This document shows, in pieces, positions 33,540-45,382 of a stretch of 64,000 bases of DNA. The position numbers and the translations under genes were made by a program. Origin of the DNA: Forficula auricularia (taxonomy: Eukaryota > Arthropoda > Insecta > Dermaptera > Forficulidae); contig JALMQS010000909.1 of the NCBI GenBank assembly GCA_024734495.1, forward strand, positions 1 to 64,000. Reading direction: 5' to 3'. Numbering within the stretch: the stretch's first letter is position 1; every line of letters starts with the position of its first letter. A model generated the notes under the pieces. It saw only the letters and a list, made by a program, of their open reading frames with translations. It was not told the DNA's origin and ran no database searches.

Positions 33540-34400
33540 ATGTTACAATAAAATGTTTTAAATTGTTTAAAATGTGGTTCCAAATGATAATAAAAATAAA
33601 TATTTAAATTAAATTTACACGTGAATTAGCATAATTTTATTTAAAAAGAAAAAATATTGGTGGACCAATTGAGAGATGGGATGGGGCTCGTATATATATA
33701 TATATATATACTTATACCTACATTAAAATTATCTCTAGAAATTATATGTTATAATAAAAATGTTGAAACTAGAGCCAAAAGATTTTACTGTAAATTCGAC
33801 GAACATCCTAGGAAGATCAAACATCAAAGTCCTACTTATAAATAAATCTTTTTATAATTTTATAAAAATAGGAATTGATGTCATGTTATGAAAATAATGA
33901 ACAGTAGAATCAAATAAGAAATCTCTACAGTATGTATGATTTATGCAATATAATATAATTAGCCAGTAGCTGCTGCTTTCGTTTCCGACCGGGCTTGTGT
34001 GCCGGTGGAGACATCTGGTGGCTTTAGTATATGCGATGGTTGGCTAGTGCTGCACTCTACATTTACATAGAGTAAATGATTGAGGCCGAGGAGAGAGGGA
34101 GCCATTTTTGAATTTTTAAATTAATGTTCTGTTCGAGGTTCGAAATGATGGTTTCTAGAAATAAATAAAATATCTCTCTAGTTTCAAAAGTCGGGGTTTT
34201 TGTCTAGCAGGCATTGAATGAACTATATATTTTATTTTATTCCAATCAGCCAACTAATGTAGTTAGTTTAGCAACTAGCAGCTAATGGTTGGTTGGCTGG
34301 TTGGTTCAACAAATTTCAAAATTGCCACATTTAGCGAGTGAGTAAAAAAATAAAAATAAGAATAAGAAAAGGTAAGACAGACAAGACGTCTAAATATAAA
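33540..34400. other. No recognised gene
   Basis: Includes a TA microsatellite at 33693-33711 and a moderately GC-richer segment at 33960-34060 without a long frame. A 62-codon frame at 33657-33845 reads through the microsatellite. Confidence 0.45.
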
Positions 34401-34404
34401 TATT

Positions 34405-34935
34405 CCGGGTGAGTTTTTTTATCTTGAGACAGTCTTATAACTCAAAAACAGTAAATTTTATGGAAAAAAGTTTCAAATAAAAGTTTATTTATATGGAGGG
34501 GAAAACTAAACTACGCTATTGTTTGTTTACCTAGAACAAGCTTTCAAGGGTATTTCAAGGTCAAGTTCTGTTTTTTAAATAGAAACCTATATATTTGTTT
34601 AGATATTATGAATCTACAAAAAAAAACTGAAAAACTTTAATTAGAACTATTTTTTTATTCGATATCAAAGAAACAAAATATTAAATCAATTAGATCTCAG
34701 AAAAAAAACCTAATAATTATTTTTAACAATTATTCAACTTAATTATCAAATAATAATGATCAAATATTTAATTATTAAATAAATAATTTAATAATAATCA
34801 ATAATTTAATAATTTTCCGACACTGTTCTGTGATATTCCAGAGTGTTATCGTAAGTTTTCTGAACGATTTCCAGTTCCAATTTCCTTATTTTGGCTTTTT
34901 AAGTTTTTTCGTACTTGATAAAACTCTTAGATTTA
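34405..34935. mobile_element. DUF4817-type long-TIR element, partial copy
   Basis: Starts CCGGGTGAGTTTTTTTATCT, the terminal sequence of the element at 50011-51221, and continues through the same arm (AGAACAAGCTTTCAAGGGTA, CAAGTTCTGTTTTTTAAATA). It ends with a minus-strand scrap of the coding region (TTCCAGTTCCAATTTCCTTA). The opposite arm is missing. Confidence 0.7.
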
Positions 34936-35169
34936 TAGGTATCCAGCAATTTTCCATGACTCTTTTGAGGATTCGGATCATATCCTGTCATAGAAAATGC
35001 TAGATATTTATAAATCTAAAAATTTTATCAAAAACGTTGTACAAGGAAATAAATATTCAAATGAATAAAATTTCCTAGAGAATGAAATAGAAATCAAGTT
35101 TTTAGGATGAGTGGTTTTCAATTCATGTAGGAAAATCTTTGATTTTTTGAAAAAATGTATCATATCTTA

Positions 35170-35660
35170 CAATCAATCAAACAAACTATACCTATAAGCG
35201 AGCGTACCCACCAATCCGTCGAGTGCGATTCATAAAAGGTATATGTTTGGCACCGACTTCAAAAAGTAATTTCATGTTAATATTTCGTAGTTTAGTTGTA
35301 ACTAAATACGATAATAATTATTTAAACCTTTTAGTGTATTTTATTTGTTGCATTTAATTTTTTTAAAGTCGGTTTTATTTTTTTCTTAAAATTTTTTATT
35401 TTTCTCTTTTTAGTGATGTTATTAATAGTGATCTTATCATCAGAACTTGACCAAATTAATATTGCCACATCCATAAGATACCCCCTTTCGAATGAAAAAA
35501 AATGGGACCAATCGGAAGCTAGACTGGACTCAATGCAAAATTTTTTTTCAAAATCGGTTGAAAATTGGCGGAGATATGAGGTAACATAGGCACAAAAAAA
35601 AAAAAAAAAAAAAAAATTCAATCGAATAGAGAACCTCCTCCTTTTTTGAAGTCGGTTAAA
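35170..35660. mobile_element. GTCGGT foldback family, core plus right arm (truncated)
   Basis: Begins inside the hairpin loop (ACCTATAAGCGAGCGTACCC), then GGCACCGACTTCAAAAAGTA and the right-arm blocks, ending AAGTCGGTTAAAA at about 35660. The copy lacks everything left of the central loop. Confidence 0.75.
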
Positions 35661-35699
35661 AAATATATAATACTTTTTAGTAGCCAATTAGCATATCCT

Positions 35700-36235
35700 A
35701 TAAATAATAGATTTGTTTCTAATACTAGTTAGGTATTATAAATTAAATTTCTAAATTATGATTATAACTACATATTTGTGCCCTACCTATAATTTTAATT
35801 AAAACAATAATTATTCGTTTTCTCATTTTCATTTCTTTGAATTTGCAATTAACTTGCGACAACGTTTATAAATTTTGCTTTCAAAATTTATGTTTGAACC
35901 CCCCCCCCCTTTCTCCCTGCCACCAATTTTGACTTTATAGCGTCTTATTTATTCAACCCTATTAAATATAATTAATTCTCAACTAGAGAGAGTTATTCAT
36001 TTTTTAAGAGGCGATGCCTAATTCATCTCATTCTCTGAGGAAGTTTCTACAATCAATAGAAAACACCCACGTGGGACGTTCGTAGTTGTACTACACTTCA
36101 TTCATTAGTAAAAGCGAAACTTTCTGTTTATAAATTTCAAAACTAAAGGCCGTAGAAACTTTATTTTGATGCTAATATGTTTGAGAATATTTCAAAAACT
36201 AAGATTTTTATCAAATTTTTAATTTTCGAGCAGAG
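35700..36235. other. No recognised gene
   Basis: AT-rich, with an oligo-C run at 35899-35908. Confidence 0.45.
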
Positions 36236-36239
36236 TTAT

Positions 36240-36980
36240 TTTTATGGGGACACCTTAAAAGCAAGCTACCCTCTGGACCCTAACCTGAACCCCTCCCACT
36301 CCACCCTGCACCACACCACCCCGCACCCCGCCATCCCCCGGACCCCACCCCGCACCCTCCACCCTCACCTCGCACCCCACTAAGCCTCTGGATCCTCACC
36401 TGAACCCTACACTCCACCCTCACCCCCACCTGCGCACCAGCACACCACACCCGGGCCCAGTTTTTGCATTTCTCTCCTTCTAGTGACCCACAGATTATGT
36501 ATACAAAATTTGGTTATCTTGGCTCTAAGGGTAAAAATGTTCATTTTTTGACCCCCCCCTCCCATTTTGGGTAATTAGTTTTTGAATTTCTAGTCTTCTA
36601 GTGAACCACAGATTATGTATACAAAATTTGGTTGAGTTTGGTCCAAGAGCAAGAATTTTCAAATTTTGACCCCCCCCCTTTTTTGGGTGGTTTTTAGGGG
36701 AAATTTTTTTAAAGAAAATGTTCATAAATCTTATCCCCTACAACTTTGCTCATTATAAAATTTGCCGTAGAGTTAATAGTTTAGGAGTTATTTGATAATT
36801 TTCATTCGTGCCCCCCCCCCCAAACCCCCTTTTGGGGTCAAAATATTAAAACGTTATATAGCTATAAACGTAAGTTAGAAGACATATAATGCAAATATGA
36901 AATTTCATAATAATCCCTTCAGCCGTTTTTACGTGAATCGTGAGAACCTTTTCGCGGAAACCACTGAAGCAGACAGATAG
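36240..36980 (-). repeat. Detached C-rich Helitron tail and ~118-bp repeat units
   Basis: 36250-36470 is strongly C-rich (G-rich in minus sense) with repeated CACCCCGCACC-like words, then CCCAGTTTTTGCATTTCT and two reverse-oriented units of the ~118-bp repeat (TATGTATACAAAATTTGGTT at about 36496 and 36617). This is the order found in Helitron-like elements C and D reversed. Two short frames here are composition artefacts. Confidence 0.6.
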
Positions 36981-37604
36981 ACAGGAATTTTGTTGAGGGT
37001 GTTTCGTTCATAATATTGCTTGAAACGCGTGCACCCAAAATTTGGCGTGATTTGGACCCATGTACAGACAAAACCTTAATTTTATATACTTATATAGATA
37101 AATAGTTTTGTTTTCTTTCTATTTTCAAAAATGAATTTCTTTCTGGACCACACCCTATATATTAAAGAAAATTCCATCGATTATCCACTTTCCCTGTATG
37201 ATTTTTTTTAATATACCTATACATATTAGATTTTTCATTCATTTTTCACTTGAACTCTTCACTTTTTATTATACTATATGTGTGTGTTAGGAATTCATTT
37301 TTGGCTTGTCTCCTGAGGATGAGCTCTCCTCGTACAATATGTCTTTTTCAATTACTCTTTTCTCCTGTTTTTGCCATATCTGTCTTCTTAGAATTTATTA
37401 AATCCGGCTTTCCATTCCAATAATAAAAGAACTGCAAACTATGCATTCTTTTTTTCTAAAGGCTTCTTATGGCTTCCATCCTACGTGCTATTTGAAAACA
37501 CGTCTTTCATAAGATTAATTAAAATAATCGCTAAAATTTAATTACATTATACTGTTTAAATTTATATCCTTAATTTATCTTTAAATATATTTTTGGTAAT
37601 AAAA

Positions 37605-38754
37605 TCTACTCTTATTAAACGAGCAAAAATTGTTTGTATATTTATATATATATATTTGTATCTTGGTTCTATTTTGAAAAGGACTCTACGGATTTTGATG
37701 AAACAAATTCTATTAACAAGTTTTGAGAATGAGAAAGCGTTCTGGCTAGGTCTGGACCTCGGCAAATTTAATCTTAATTGATCTTTTCTTAATTAAAGTA
37801 ATTATTGATAGATGAAAATCTCAATAAAAAAGTTTGTTTACATTTTTTTTCAATTATGTTTTATTTTTAATTGGATTTTTAATTTTAAAACCCACTAATG
37901 GGTTATAGCAAATATTAATATATTATATTAAATTTAGCAATTTTTTGTTTAGGAGATCCAATCGACTTGATTGGGTAATAATGGAATTGAAATAATTATC
38001 GGAAAAGAGGTTTTTTTTCTAATTAGATTTTTCCTCTTATTAAAAACAAGGACTAAAGATGAATAAGGACACTCGATGGTGGAGAAGCAATCTCCGAAAT
38101 CGAAGCTAAAATACAAGGTATACATTAATTAATGTAAAATAATTGGTTTAATAAAATTTATAAAAAAAAAAAAAAAAATTTTTGTTTGTGAGATGGAGAG
38201 ATTGAATGACCAATCGACTTGATTGGGGAATAATGGAATTGAAATAATTATCGGAATGTATACATTAATTAATGTAAAATAATTGGTTTAATAAAATTTA
38301 TTTTTTGTTTGTTTTTAATTAACAGGTGTCTAAATCATAACATTACAGGTGTGTTTACAAATAAAGTGATTGAATTGGCTTTTTTAATATTACTTGGAAA
38401 CAAATCTTATCTATTTTTATGTTTTTATTTCAGACCCTATACGATTATTTTTTTTATTATTATTTTCCTATTTATTTTTTTATAATGTTTATCAATATGA
38501 ACGAATGTGGGCAAATTGGTATACGAGTAAACAAATATACACATAATATGTAGACCATTAGAAAGCTAGAAATGCAAAAACTGGGTGCGGGGTGGGAAGT
38601 GCAGGAAGTGGGGTGCAGTTGTGGAGGATCCGGGGGTAGGAGGCGAGGTTGGGGTGGGGTGGGGCGGAGTGGGGGTGCATTGGTGAGGGCGAGGTGTGTG
38701 GTTTCGGGAGGGGGGTTAGTGGTTACCGTGCATTGCTCGGTGGCTCCAGGTACT
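37605..38754 (+). mobile_element. Helitron-like element C
   Basis: 5' end TCTACTCTTATTAAACGAGC after an A, the GGCTCTACGGATTTTGATGA block, two internal copies of the CAATCGACTTGATTGGG unit, the AACAGGTGTCTAAATCATAA segment, then AAATGCAAAAACTGGGTGCG and a G-rich tract (38580-38715). It ends with CCGTGCATTGCTCGG and TGGCTCCAGGTACT. Of the copies here this is the most complete. No Rep/helicase gene, so it depends on an autonomous partner. The 3' end lacks a CTRR motif; T or TA follows GGTAC in the copies. Confidence 0.75.
38572..38720 (+). promoter_or_regulatory. G-quadruplex-prone tract in Helitron-like element C
   Basis: Runs of three or more G separated by short loops, for example TTGGGGTGGGGTGGGGCGG and further runs within 40 bases, meet the simple four-run quadruplex rule. 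The same position, just upstream of the 3' hairpin, is G-rich in elements B and D, so it is a conserved element feature. Frames on either strand here are composition artefacts. Confidence 0.6.
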
Positions 38755-38816
38755 AATAATTTAAAATACAAGATATACACGTAAGACACACTCCGATAAA
38801 GGTGTATCTGTCTAAC

Positions 38817-39075
38817 TAGTAGGGTGGTCTTTATTTTGGATATTTTCGAATTTTTACGGGGACAAGGGCTCACTTATGGTTCGAAATAAATAAAAAAAAA
38901 TATCCCCTATCTCAATTATAACCAGTGCCCCCAGCGAACTAAGTTTCTCATCTAAATAACATCGGGTTTTTTGCAATAAAATATCAATTTTTTTATTCCG
39001 TCCAAAGTAATAGTTCAAAAAATTTCAAACTCTCTAGACTTAATCCTTATAATACTAGCTATCTGTTAAGGAGTT
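38817..39075 (+). mobile_element. Foldback transposon, one arm
   Basis: Starts TAGGGTGGTCTTTATTTTGG, then ACAAGGGCTCA, TAACCAGTGCCCCCAGCGAA and CTTAATCCTTATAATACTAG. The complement of this whole arm forms the right half of the element at 56045-56575. Only one arm is present here. Confidence 0.6.
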
Positions 39076-39079
39076 GGTC

Positions 39080-40165
39080 CTGATCGCCAGATGACTGGGG
39101 GTCGGGATTCTTAAGGCCAATTAACTTTGCAATTAACTGACTAATATCGGAGAACGTGTTTACACCTTGAATGGACTTGCTTCCTTTGAAGTCTAGCACT
39201 TAAAGCTTTGGATAATGCAAACAGATTCTCGGATAACAACCCCTTTTTGCTAAGAAGGGTATCTTACGGGGCCAGGAAGCATTAGTTAAAAACTACCCTT
39301 GAAAGCACTTCTGATCCGAAGACTTCAAAATAAATAAAGTTAAATGAATTGATTTGACCGCAGGTTCGAATAATGTACTAGTAATCAAAACTACTTCGAA
39401 AAATTGGAAACGTTCTGGAAAATATTATTATTTTCAAGATTCAAATTAATTATAATTTTGTTTTTAATAATAATTAAAAACAGCATTGGTTAAATAACTT
39501 AAATTAAACCTTTTTGATAAGAAAATTGTAGTATTAACTTATTAAAAATTAAAATATATATCTCAGAGATGGAAAACTCCTTATTATTTTATTTTTAAAA
39601 ATGGCGGAGGAAGCAGTATAAAAACTCAAATTTAATATTTTAACTAAATAACAGCTTTTTATTTTATTTTAAAAATCAGCAGTGGGAAAAAATATCAAAT
39701 GAACATGTTAAAATAACATTATGTTTTATAAAATAAATACAGTTTTGTATGATTAGTATATTAATTGTAACATAGAAAAATTCAATATATTAATTGATAA
39801 TTATATCAATTGAGAAATACAATTCTGAATTAAAGAGTGAATTATTTTCAATATAATAGCAAAATATTTTAATATTTAAACATTAAGATATAAATTGTTT
39901 TACAAATAATTATTAAAACTACTTAGCTTGTTTTTCAAAACGATCGTTCCAAAAGAAATTATTTTTCAATAATAGAACGCCTTCAATGTTGCCTTTTTTC
40001 TTAAAGAAGATGTAATTAGTTCTCGTTCCAACTAAAATCTTGCACTAGTTGGAAGCAGACAATGTGAGAAATCCTTTTCTCTGGAGTTCCTTTGAACTCG
40101 TCAATTCAGGTTGATAATTACCACGTAATTAATCAAACAAAATATTTTAAGATAACGGTTTAACA
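39080..40165. other. No recognised gene
   Basis: 39060-39320 is less AT-rich but has no long frame or splice-bounded exon that I can support. The remainder is AT-rich. Confidence 0.45.
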
Positions 40166-40169
40166 CCAC

Positions 40170-40690
40170 AACGGATGAAAAACGCAACAGAACCAGCCAC
40201 TGAATATGGGCTGTTCAAAATGGCCGCGCAGGCGAGAAGGATCTCTCTCGCTTAAAAGCAGAGCAGAGCACCCTGAATCCGTTTTGTCCAACGGATAAAA
40301 TGCAACAGAACAAGCCACTGTATATGGAGCTAGTTTCAACACTAGCGAGGGTGGAATATACGCCCGCTATATTTCACGTATACCTCTGCGTATACACTAT
40401 TACCCTGATTGATGCCATACGTGGTAATTCCATCTTTCGGGTACACATGCGATACGAGAGTATGCATGCGCTGGTTGCGAGTGCGTGTGAAGGCCCGCGG
40501 GCTATAGACACCACTTTAAACAATTCAGTGCGTCATTGTGCTGTCGAATCTACTGTATATGGGCTAGTATGGCCACGCAGGCGATAAGGATCTTTCTCGC
40601 TAAAAAGCCGAGAACAGCATCCCGGAGTCCGCTCTAGCTAACAGGTCGAACGCTACTGAAATCACCCCGATACGCTCGGAGCGAAGGGGC
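40170..40690. repeat. GC-richer block with three internal repeats
   Basis: The words CCACTGAATATGGGCTGTTC (40199), CCACTGTATATGGAGCTAGT (40315) and CTACTGTATATGGGCTAGTA (40551) recur. The first and third continue as GGCCGCGCAGGCGAGAAGGA / GGCCACGCAGGCGATAAGGA, then TCTCTCGCT..AAAAGC and CACCCTGAATCCG / CATCCCGGAGTCCG. A 95-codon plus-strand frame (40300-40587) has no family signature. This looks like an old repeat or LTR-like element; identity unknown. Confidence 0.5.
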
Positions 40691-41109
40691 CTCCGACGGT
40701 CACGTGATCAAAACGAGCATTTTGATTGGTGAACGTCATGTGTTTTTTATGACTGTATTTTTGGTTTCTAGAAAGGCTTGCTTAAAAGGCGACTAGAATT
40801 CAAATATTTGTGTAAATAAATTCCTTTGGAACTACAAAGTAATCAATAACAGCGAGTATAATTAATTTTTTTGATTGAAAAGATATCAGTTTTGTTTTGA
40901 AATTGAATCTTTTTCTAGAATATTTTAAATAAGAATTTTAAAATATCCTTTACAACAGGAGAATGAAATGAAATTTCTATAATATTTTTAATAAAGTGAA
41001 AACTTAAAACTAATGAATTAATTTTAATTAAATTAATTAACATAAAAAAAAGGCTGAAAACTCTCAAGTTTGAACACTATCCATCAGAATTATTACAGAT
41101 TTTAAACTA

Positions 41110-41200
41110 CACTGCGGTTTAAAAAAATCGAGCGACCAATAAAATCTTTATTAAATAGCAAATTATTTTTTAAATTGTTATAAATAGCCATATAATGATA
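41110..41200 (+). mobile_element. Solo Tc1-like terminal repeat
   Basis: After TA, CACTGCGGTTTAAAAAAATC, GAGCGACCAATAAAATCTTT and ATTAAATAGCAAATTATTTT match the left end of the Tc1-like element at 45383-45892. No right end was found. Confidence 0.6.
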
Positions 41201-41204
41201 TTTA

Positions 41205-42225
41205 AGTGTTTATTACCAGTGTGGGTCTACCGGAGAGCATACCGAGATTTGACACGTATTTACTTTTTCTTCCAATTTTATTTTAAGAAATTATCCATCA
41301 AAATCAATTATTTTTTTATTTTTATAATTTATTTATTTATTTAGATAATTTTACGGACTAGTAGTCCACTTACAAAAATGTCAAACATGTGTATAATGAG
41401 TGTTACATCAAGAAAAATAAAAAAAAATTTTTACAAAGAATTACAAAATAAAACATCAAAATCATATATAAACAATGCAAAAAAAATACAATAATCTATA
41501 CACGAACAATAAATATAATTAACAATAAAAGAACAATCACATGAAAATCATACAGCAAACAATAATGAATGAAAAGCAAAAGATAAAAGGGAAACATACA
41601 TAAATAGGTACATAATTCAGTATTACACTGTACAATGCTTACGGTGCTGGTGGTGATGTTCACATAAATTCATTCAAAAACAATAACAAAATCTCGTAAA
41701 ATTAAGTAAAGACAAAATTCAACAAAGATATGCCGGTCAATAGTTTAATAATTCTCAAACCAAAATAAAGCAATGCAAATCACTCTCATCAGACTGTCAT
41801 ACATTTTCGGAAAAAATTATGTTTGATTTTATTTTTAGAGGTGTTAAATATGTCTATTTCCCTATTGCTATTACCTGTTTCCAAGATGCGATTTGTACAT
41901 GAGTACTTAAGATATGAGAATCTCTGACAAGGAGTAAAAAACAACGTGTCCTGTGAATACCGACATTGAAAGTGACCAGCTCTAGAAGTTGAGACCTATT
42001 AATTTTGCCACAGATCATGAAGATAATGCGTAATCTATAATATAAAATATAGTAGACTGATTGAAAAGGTGAATCCTTTTCCTTATACCTATATAAGTTA
42101 AAGATTCCCATTTCTTCCACTTCCCCCTGTAGCCACTAGCAAAATGCTGAATTGCTTTCCCACGCTGCCTGCAGCACTCTTCCTCTCTTTCCTCTGCTTG
42201 TCTACAAGCTTATGCAGTACTCAGC
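41205..42225. other. No recognised gene
   Basis: AT-rich sequence. The minus-strand frame at 41854-42120 (88 codons) has no family signature. 42120-42225 is C/T-rich without a feature. Confidence 0.45.
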
Positions 42226-42231
42226 ATACTA

Positions 42232-43143
42232 TAGGGTCCGCCATCTAACGTTTTTTTCAACTAGTGCTTATTTCGTGAATGGTAACATTTAGCTCATGTT
42301 TGATTTGACAGATAATTAGTTTTATCCTTCCGCTGAACGAATATGGTGACCATCCAATGCGTTTTCGCTTCGCTAATTGGGCCTGCGATCGACTTACAGA
42401 AGATGCCGATTTTGCCAAAAAAATCATCTTTTCAGATGAAGCTCATTTTGATCTTGGCGGGTATGTAAACAAGCAAAATTGTCGCATTTGTGGCACAGAA
42501 AACCCGCACGCATACATTGAAAAGCCGACGCACCCAAAACGAGTCACTGTTTGGTGCGGATTTTGGTCCAGAGGCATAATTGGGCCATTTTTCTTCGAAA
42601 ATGAGCAAGGAGTGGCCGTTACAGTCAATGGCGATCGTTATCGGGCCATGTTGAACGAATTTTTGTTCACAAAAATTGAAGAGGAGGATATTGGCAACAT
42701 TTGGTTTCAACAGGACGGCGCTACGTGCCACACAGCCGAAGCTACACTCGATGTTTTGCGCCCTGTTTTTGAAGATCGCATTATCAGCCGCAGAGCTGAT
42801 GTCGTTTGGCCACCTCGGAGCTGCGATTTGACACCGTTGGACTATTATTTGTGGGGTGCCGTCAAAGATAAGTGTTACGCCGACAAGCCAGAGACAATTG
42901 ACGCTTTAAAGGACAATATTCGTGAAGCCATTGGTGAAATACAGCTGCACACAATCGATAATGTGCTTAAAAATTGGACCGATCGTGTAGGCTACTGCAT
43001 GGCCAGCCGAGGCAGCCATTTGAATGAAATTATTTTCCATTATTAACCGGAAGGATTGTACTTTCAAATAAAAAAAGAAATTTGAGAAAATATTCAGTAG
43101 TTTTTTTTATAGCATTTAAAAAAAAGTTATTTGGCGGACCCTA
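42232..43143 (+). mobile_element. DD41D mariner-like element, internally deleted
   Basis: A 912-bp element between TA dinucleotides (42230-42231 and 43144-43145), with terminal inverted repeats starting TAGGGTCCGCCA. The right terminal repeat continues AATAACTTTTTTTTAAATG. The left terminal repeat is followed almost at once by the middle of the transposase gene, so about 350-400 bp of 5' sequence (promoter and DNA-binding domain) is missing relative to a usual ~1.3-kb mariner. Confidence 0.85.
42325..43046 (+). pseudogene. DD41D mariner transposase lacking its N-terminal domain
   Basis: One open frame covering the whole catalytic domain: FANWACDRLTEDADF, KIIFSDEAHFDLGGYVNKQN (first catalytic Asp in SDEAHF), TVWCGFWSRGIIGPFFF, VTVNGDRYRAML, WFQQDGATCHTAEAT (second Asp) and WPPRSCDLTPLDYYLWGAVK (third Asp, 41 residues after the second), with a tail RVGYCMASRGSHLNEIIFHY and TAA. 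The first in-frame ATG is at 42357, but the frame and homology begin upstream (LPLNEYGDHPM). All three acidic residues are present while the helix-turn-helix domain is deleted, so it could cut but not recognise ends. No stops or frameshifts suggest it is fairly young. Confidence 0.9.
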
Positions 43144-43145
43144 TA

Positions 43146-44420
43146 GAATCATATAAGAAGGGCTGTTTCCAGCCACATAATTTAGAATGGTTCGGGCGGG
43201 CAGTCGCGCTAGACTTCTCGCTTAAAATGGTTCGCGCAGAGACTAACTATACTTCCTAGGCCAGACTATAATAGGTCTTCTACGAGGCTAGACTATAATA
43301 GGTCTCCTCACTACAGTATTAGTGAATCTCTGCCCGAACAACAGTGAGTACTGGTCACGCTAAGTGGACCAACCGAACGGTATAACCCGTAGTATTTAAC
43401 ATCTCGTACTTCACTTCATTCTCCTGGGTTGTCATCATTTCGTGTGACACTGAACGGTTGACCCGTAATACCCTCCATCTAACCCAGTATAATTTTATAT
43501 TTTTTTTATTAATAAACTTTACAAAAACCTCCTCTCTCTCAAGTTCAAATAGCGCTGTGTCTAAAATTCAAACTGTGCTGAGTCTAACATTATAAACATT
43601 GTAAACTACTTTAAAGAAGACTTTTTTCATTAAAACAAAAAATAAAAATAAATAAACTCTTTTTTTTTCTCCTACAAACATCCGACACCCATAATTAGAT
43701 CCAAAAAGTCTAAAATAAAGAAACAATAAAACTATCCAAGCAATTACTCTACCGCATAAGAATTTGTTGTCTTAGTTTTTAAAAAAACTTATTAATTAAG
43801 ACGACAAATTTAACTTATATATATATAGACAAAACTTTTAATTTTTTTTTATTATTAAATTAATTTTTCAATATAGAAATTTCTAATTTCTCAAATATTA
43901 TACAAAATAAATAAGTTTATAGCGAAATTTCACTTAAGTTATTATTCATTTTAGTTAAAATTAAAATATTTCCAGATTTGAATAATTTTCTTTCGTTTAT
44001 CGACGTAAAATAAAAAAAGCCCTTGACTTTTTGATATCAAAGTTGATATAAATTATTGATAAAATTGTATTTTTGGAATTGTAATAATATATTTATTTCT
44101 TTTAATGTAAATTTCTTAAGAATTCTTATATGATATAATCTTAATCGCTATCGGGTTGAAAATGTTTTTAAAAGTATACAATTTATTAGTCTAGACGCAC
44201 TTTTTACTTGAAATATAAAAATAATCTCTTGGATTGACGAACCTATAGCAATTGCTGCTTAAACCTTTCTAACACACACACACACACACACACACACATT
44301 CTTAATTTTCTTCAAATTATTGAATTATTTATTGAACTTAGTAGAAAACAACTGATTTAATATAAAATAAAATTCATAGTATTAGAGATAAAAATAATGT
44401 TCTTTAATCCATTATATACA
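43146..44420. other. No gene; GC-richer block at 43160-43500 and CA microsatellite
   Basis: 43160-43500 has a direct repeat (AGACTATAATAGGTCTTCTA / AGACTATAATAGGTCTCCTC at about 43262 and 43290) and is followed by AATAAACTTTAC, which could be part of an LTR. No retroviral-type gene was seen. (CA)n lies at 44274-44299. Confidence 0.45.
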
Positions 44421-44421
44421 T

Positions 44422-45195
44422 TCTGCTCTTATTAAACGAGCAGAAATTGTAGGTATATATATATATTTGTATCATTGTTCTATTTTGAAAACGGCTCTAC
44501 CGATTTTGATGAAACCAACTCTATTAACAAGTTTTGAGGATGAGAAAACGATCTGGCTAGGTTTGGACCTCGACAGATTTCATCTTAATTGATCTTTTTT
44601 TAATTAAAGTAATTATTTATAGATGAAAATCTCAATAAAAAAGTTTGTTTACATTTTTTTCAATTATCTTTTATTTATAAATTGGTTTTTCAATTTTAAA
44701 ACCCACGAATACTTTATACCAAATATTGTTATTTATTAGAATTTTCCAATTTAATTGATTAAAATTGCTCTTATTAAAAAACACTTACTAAAAATATTAT
44801 CGCAAGCTAGAAGATCAAGTACAGTCGATGGTGGGGAAGTAATCTCCGAAATCGAAGCCTCAAATACAATGTATACATTATTTCATGTAAAAAATTGCTT
44901 CAATAAAATTATTATTTATTATTTATATAATTGATTATAAAACTCGATAAATTGTTATTAAATTAAAAAAAATAATTATACGGAATTTATTTATATACCT
45001 ATATACAAATAATCTGTGGACCACTAGAAAGCTAGAAATGCAAAAACTGGGTGCGGGGTGGGGATAGATGTGGGTGCAATGGTGGGGGATCCGGAGGTGG
45101 AGTGCGGGGTTTCGAGGGCGGGGTTGGGGTTGCGGTGGGGGGGGGGGGGCAAGGGAACTTTGGTTACCGTGCATCGCTCGGTGGCTCCAGGTACT
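44422..45195 (+). mobile_element. Helitron-like element D
   Basis: 5' end TCTGCTCTTATTAAACGAGC, GAAAACGGCTCTACCGATTT, one internal CAGTCGATGGTGGGGAAGTA unit, AAATGCAAAAACTGGGTGCG, then a G-rich tract (45050-45155) and the 3' hairpin CCGTGCATCGCTCGG with TGGCTCCAGGTACT. Order and ends match element C. No protein is encoded; three frames around 44935-45275 are artefacts of the G-rich tract. Confidence 0.75.
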
Positions 45196-45382
45196 ATTAC
45201 TTATTCTTTGAAACTCTTTATAATCATATATTTATCAAGACATCTTTCTCAATACTATATGCAAATTTAGAGTGATTTTTTTCATTATGTTCGACTATTA
45301 TTAAATAAATTGATTAGAAATTTTAAGATGATGATAATATGTACATTAATTATCTTATGATCGACGATATCCAAGGCGTCTA

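Noticed and set aside
38472..38873. Proline-rich minus-strand frame and glycine-rich plus-strand frame
   Set aside because: Both arise from the G-rich tract of a Helitron-like element; composition only. The same holds for 44935-45275 and 36177-36383.
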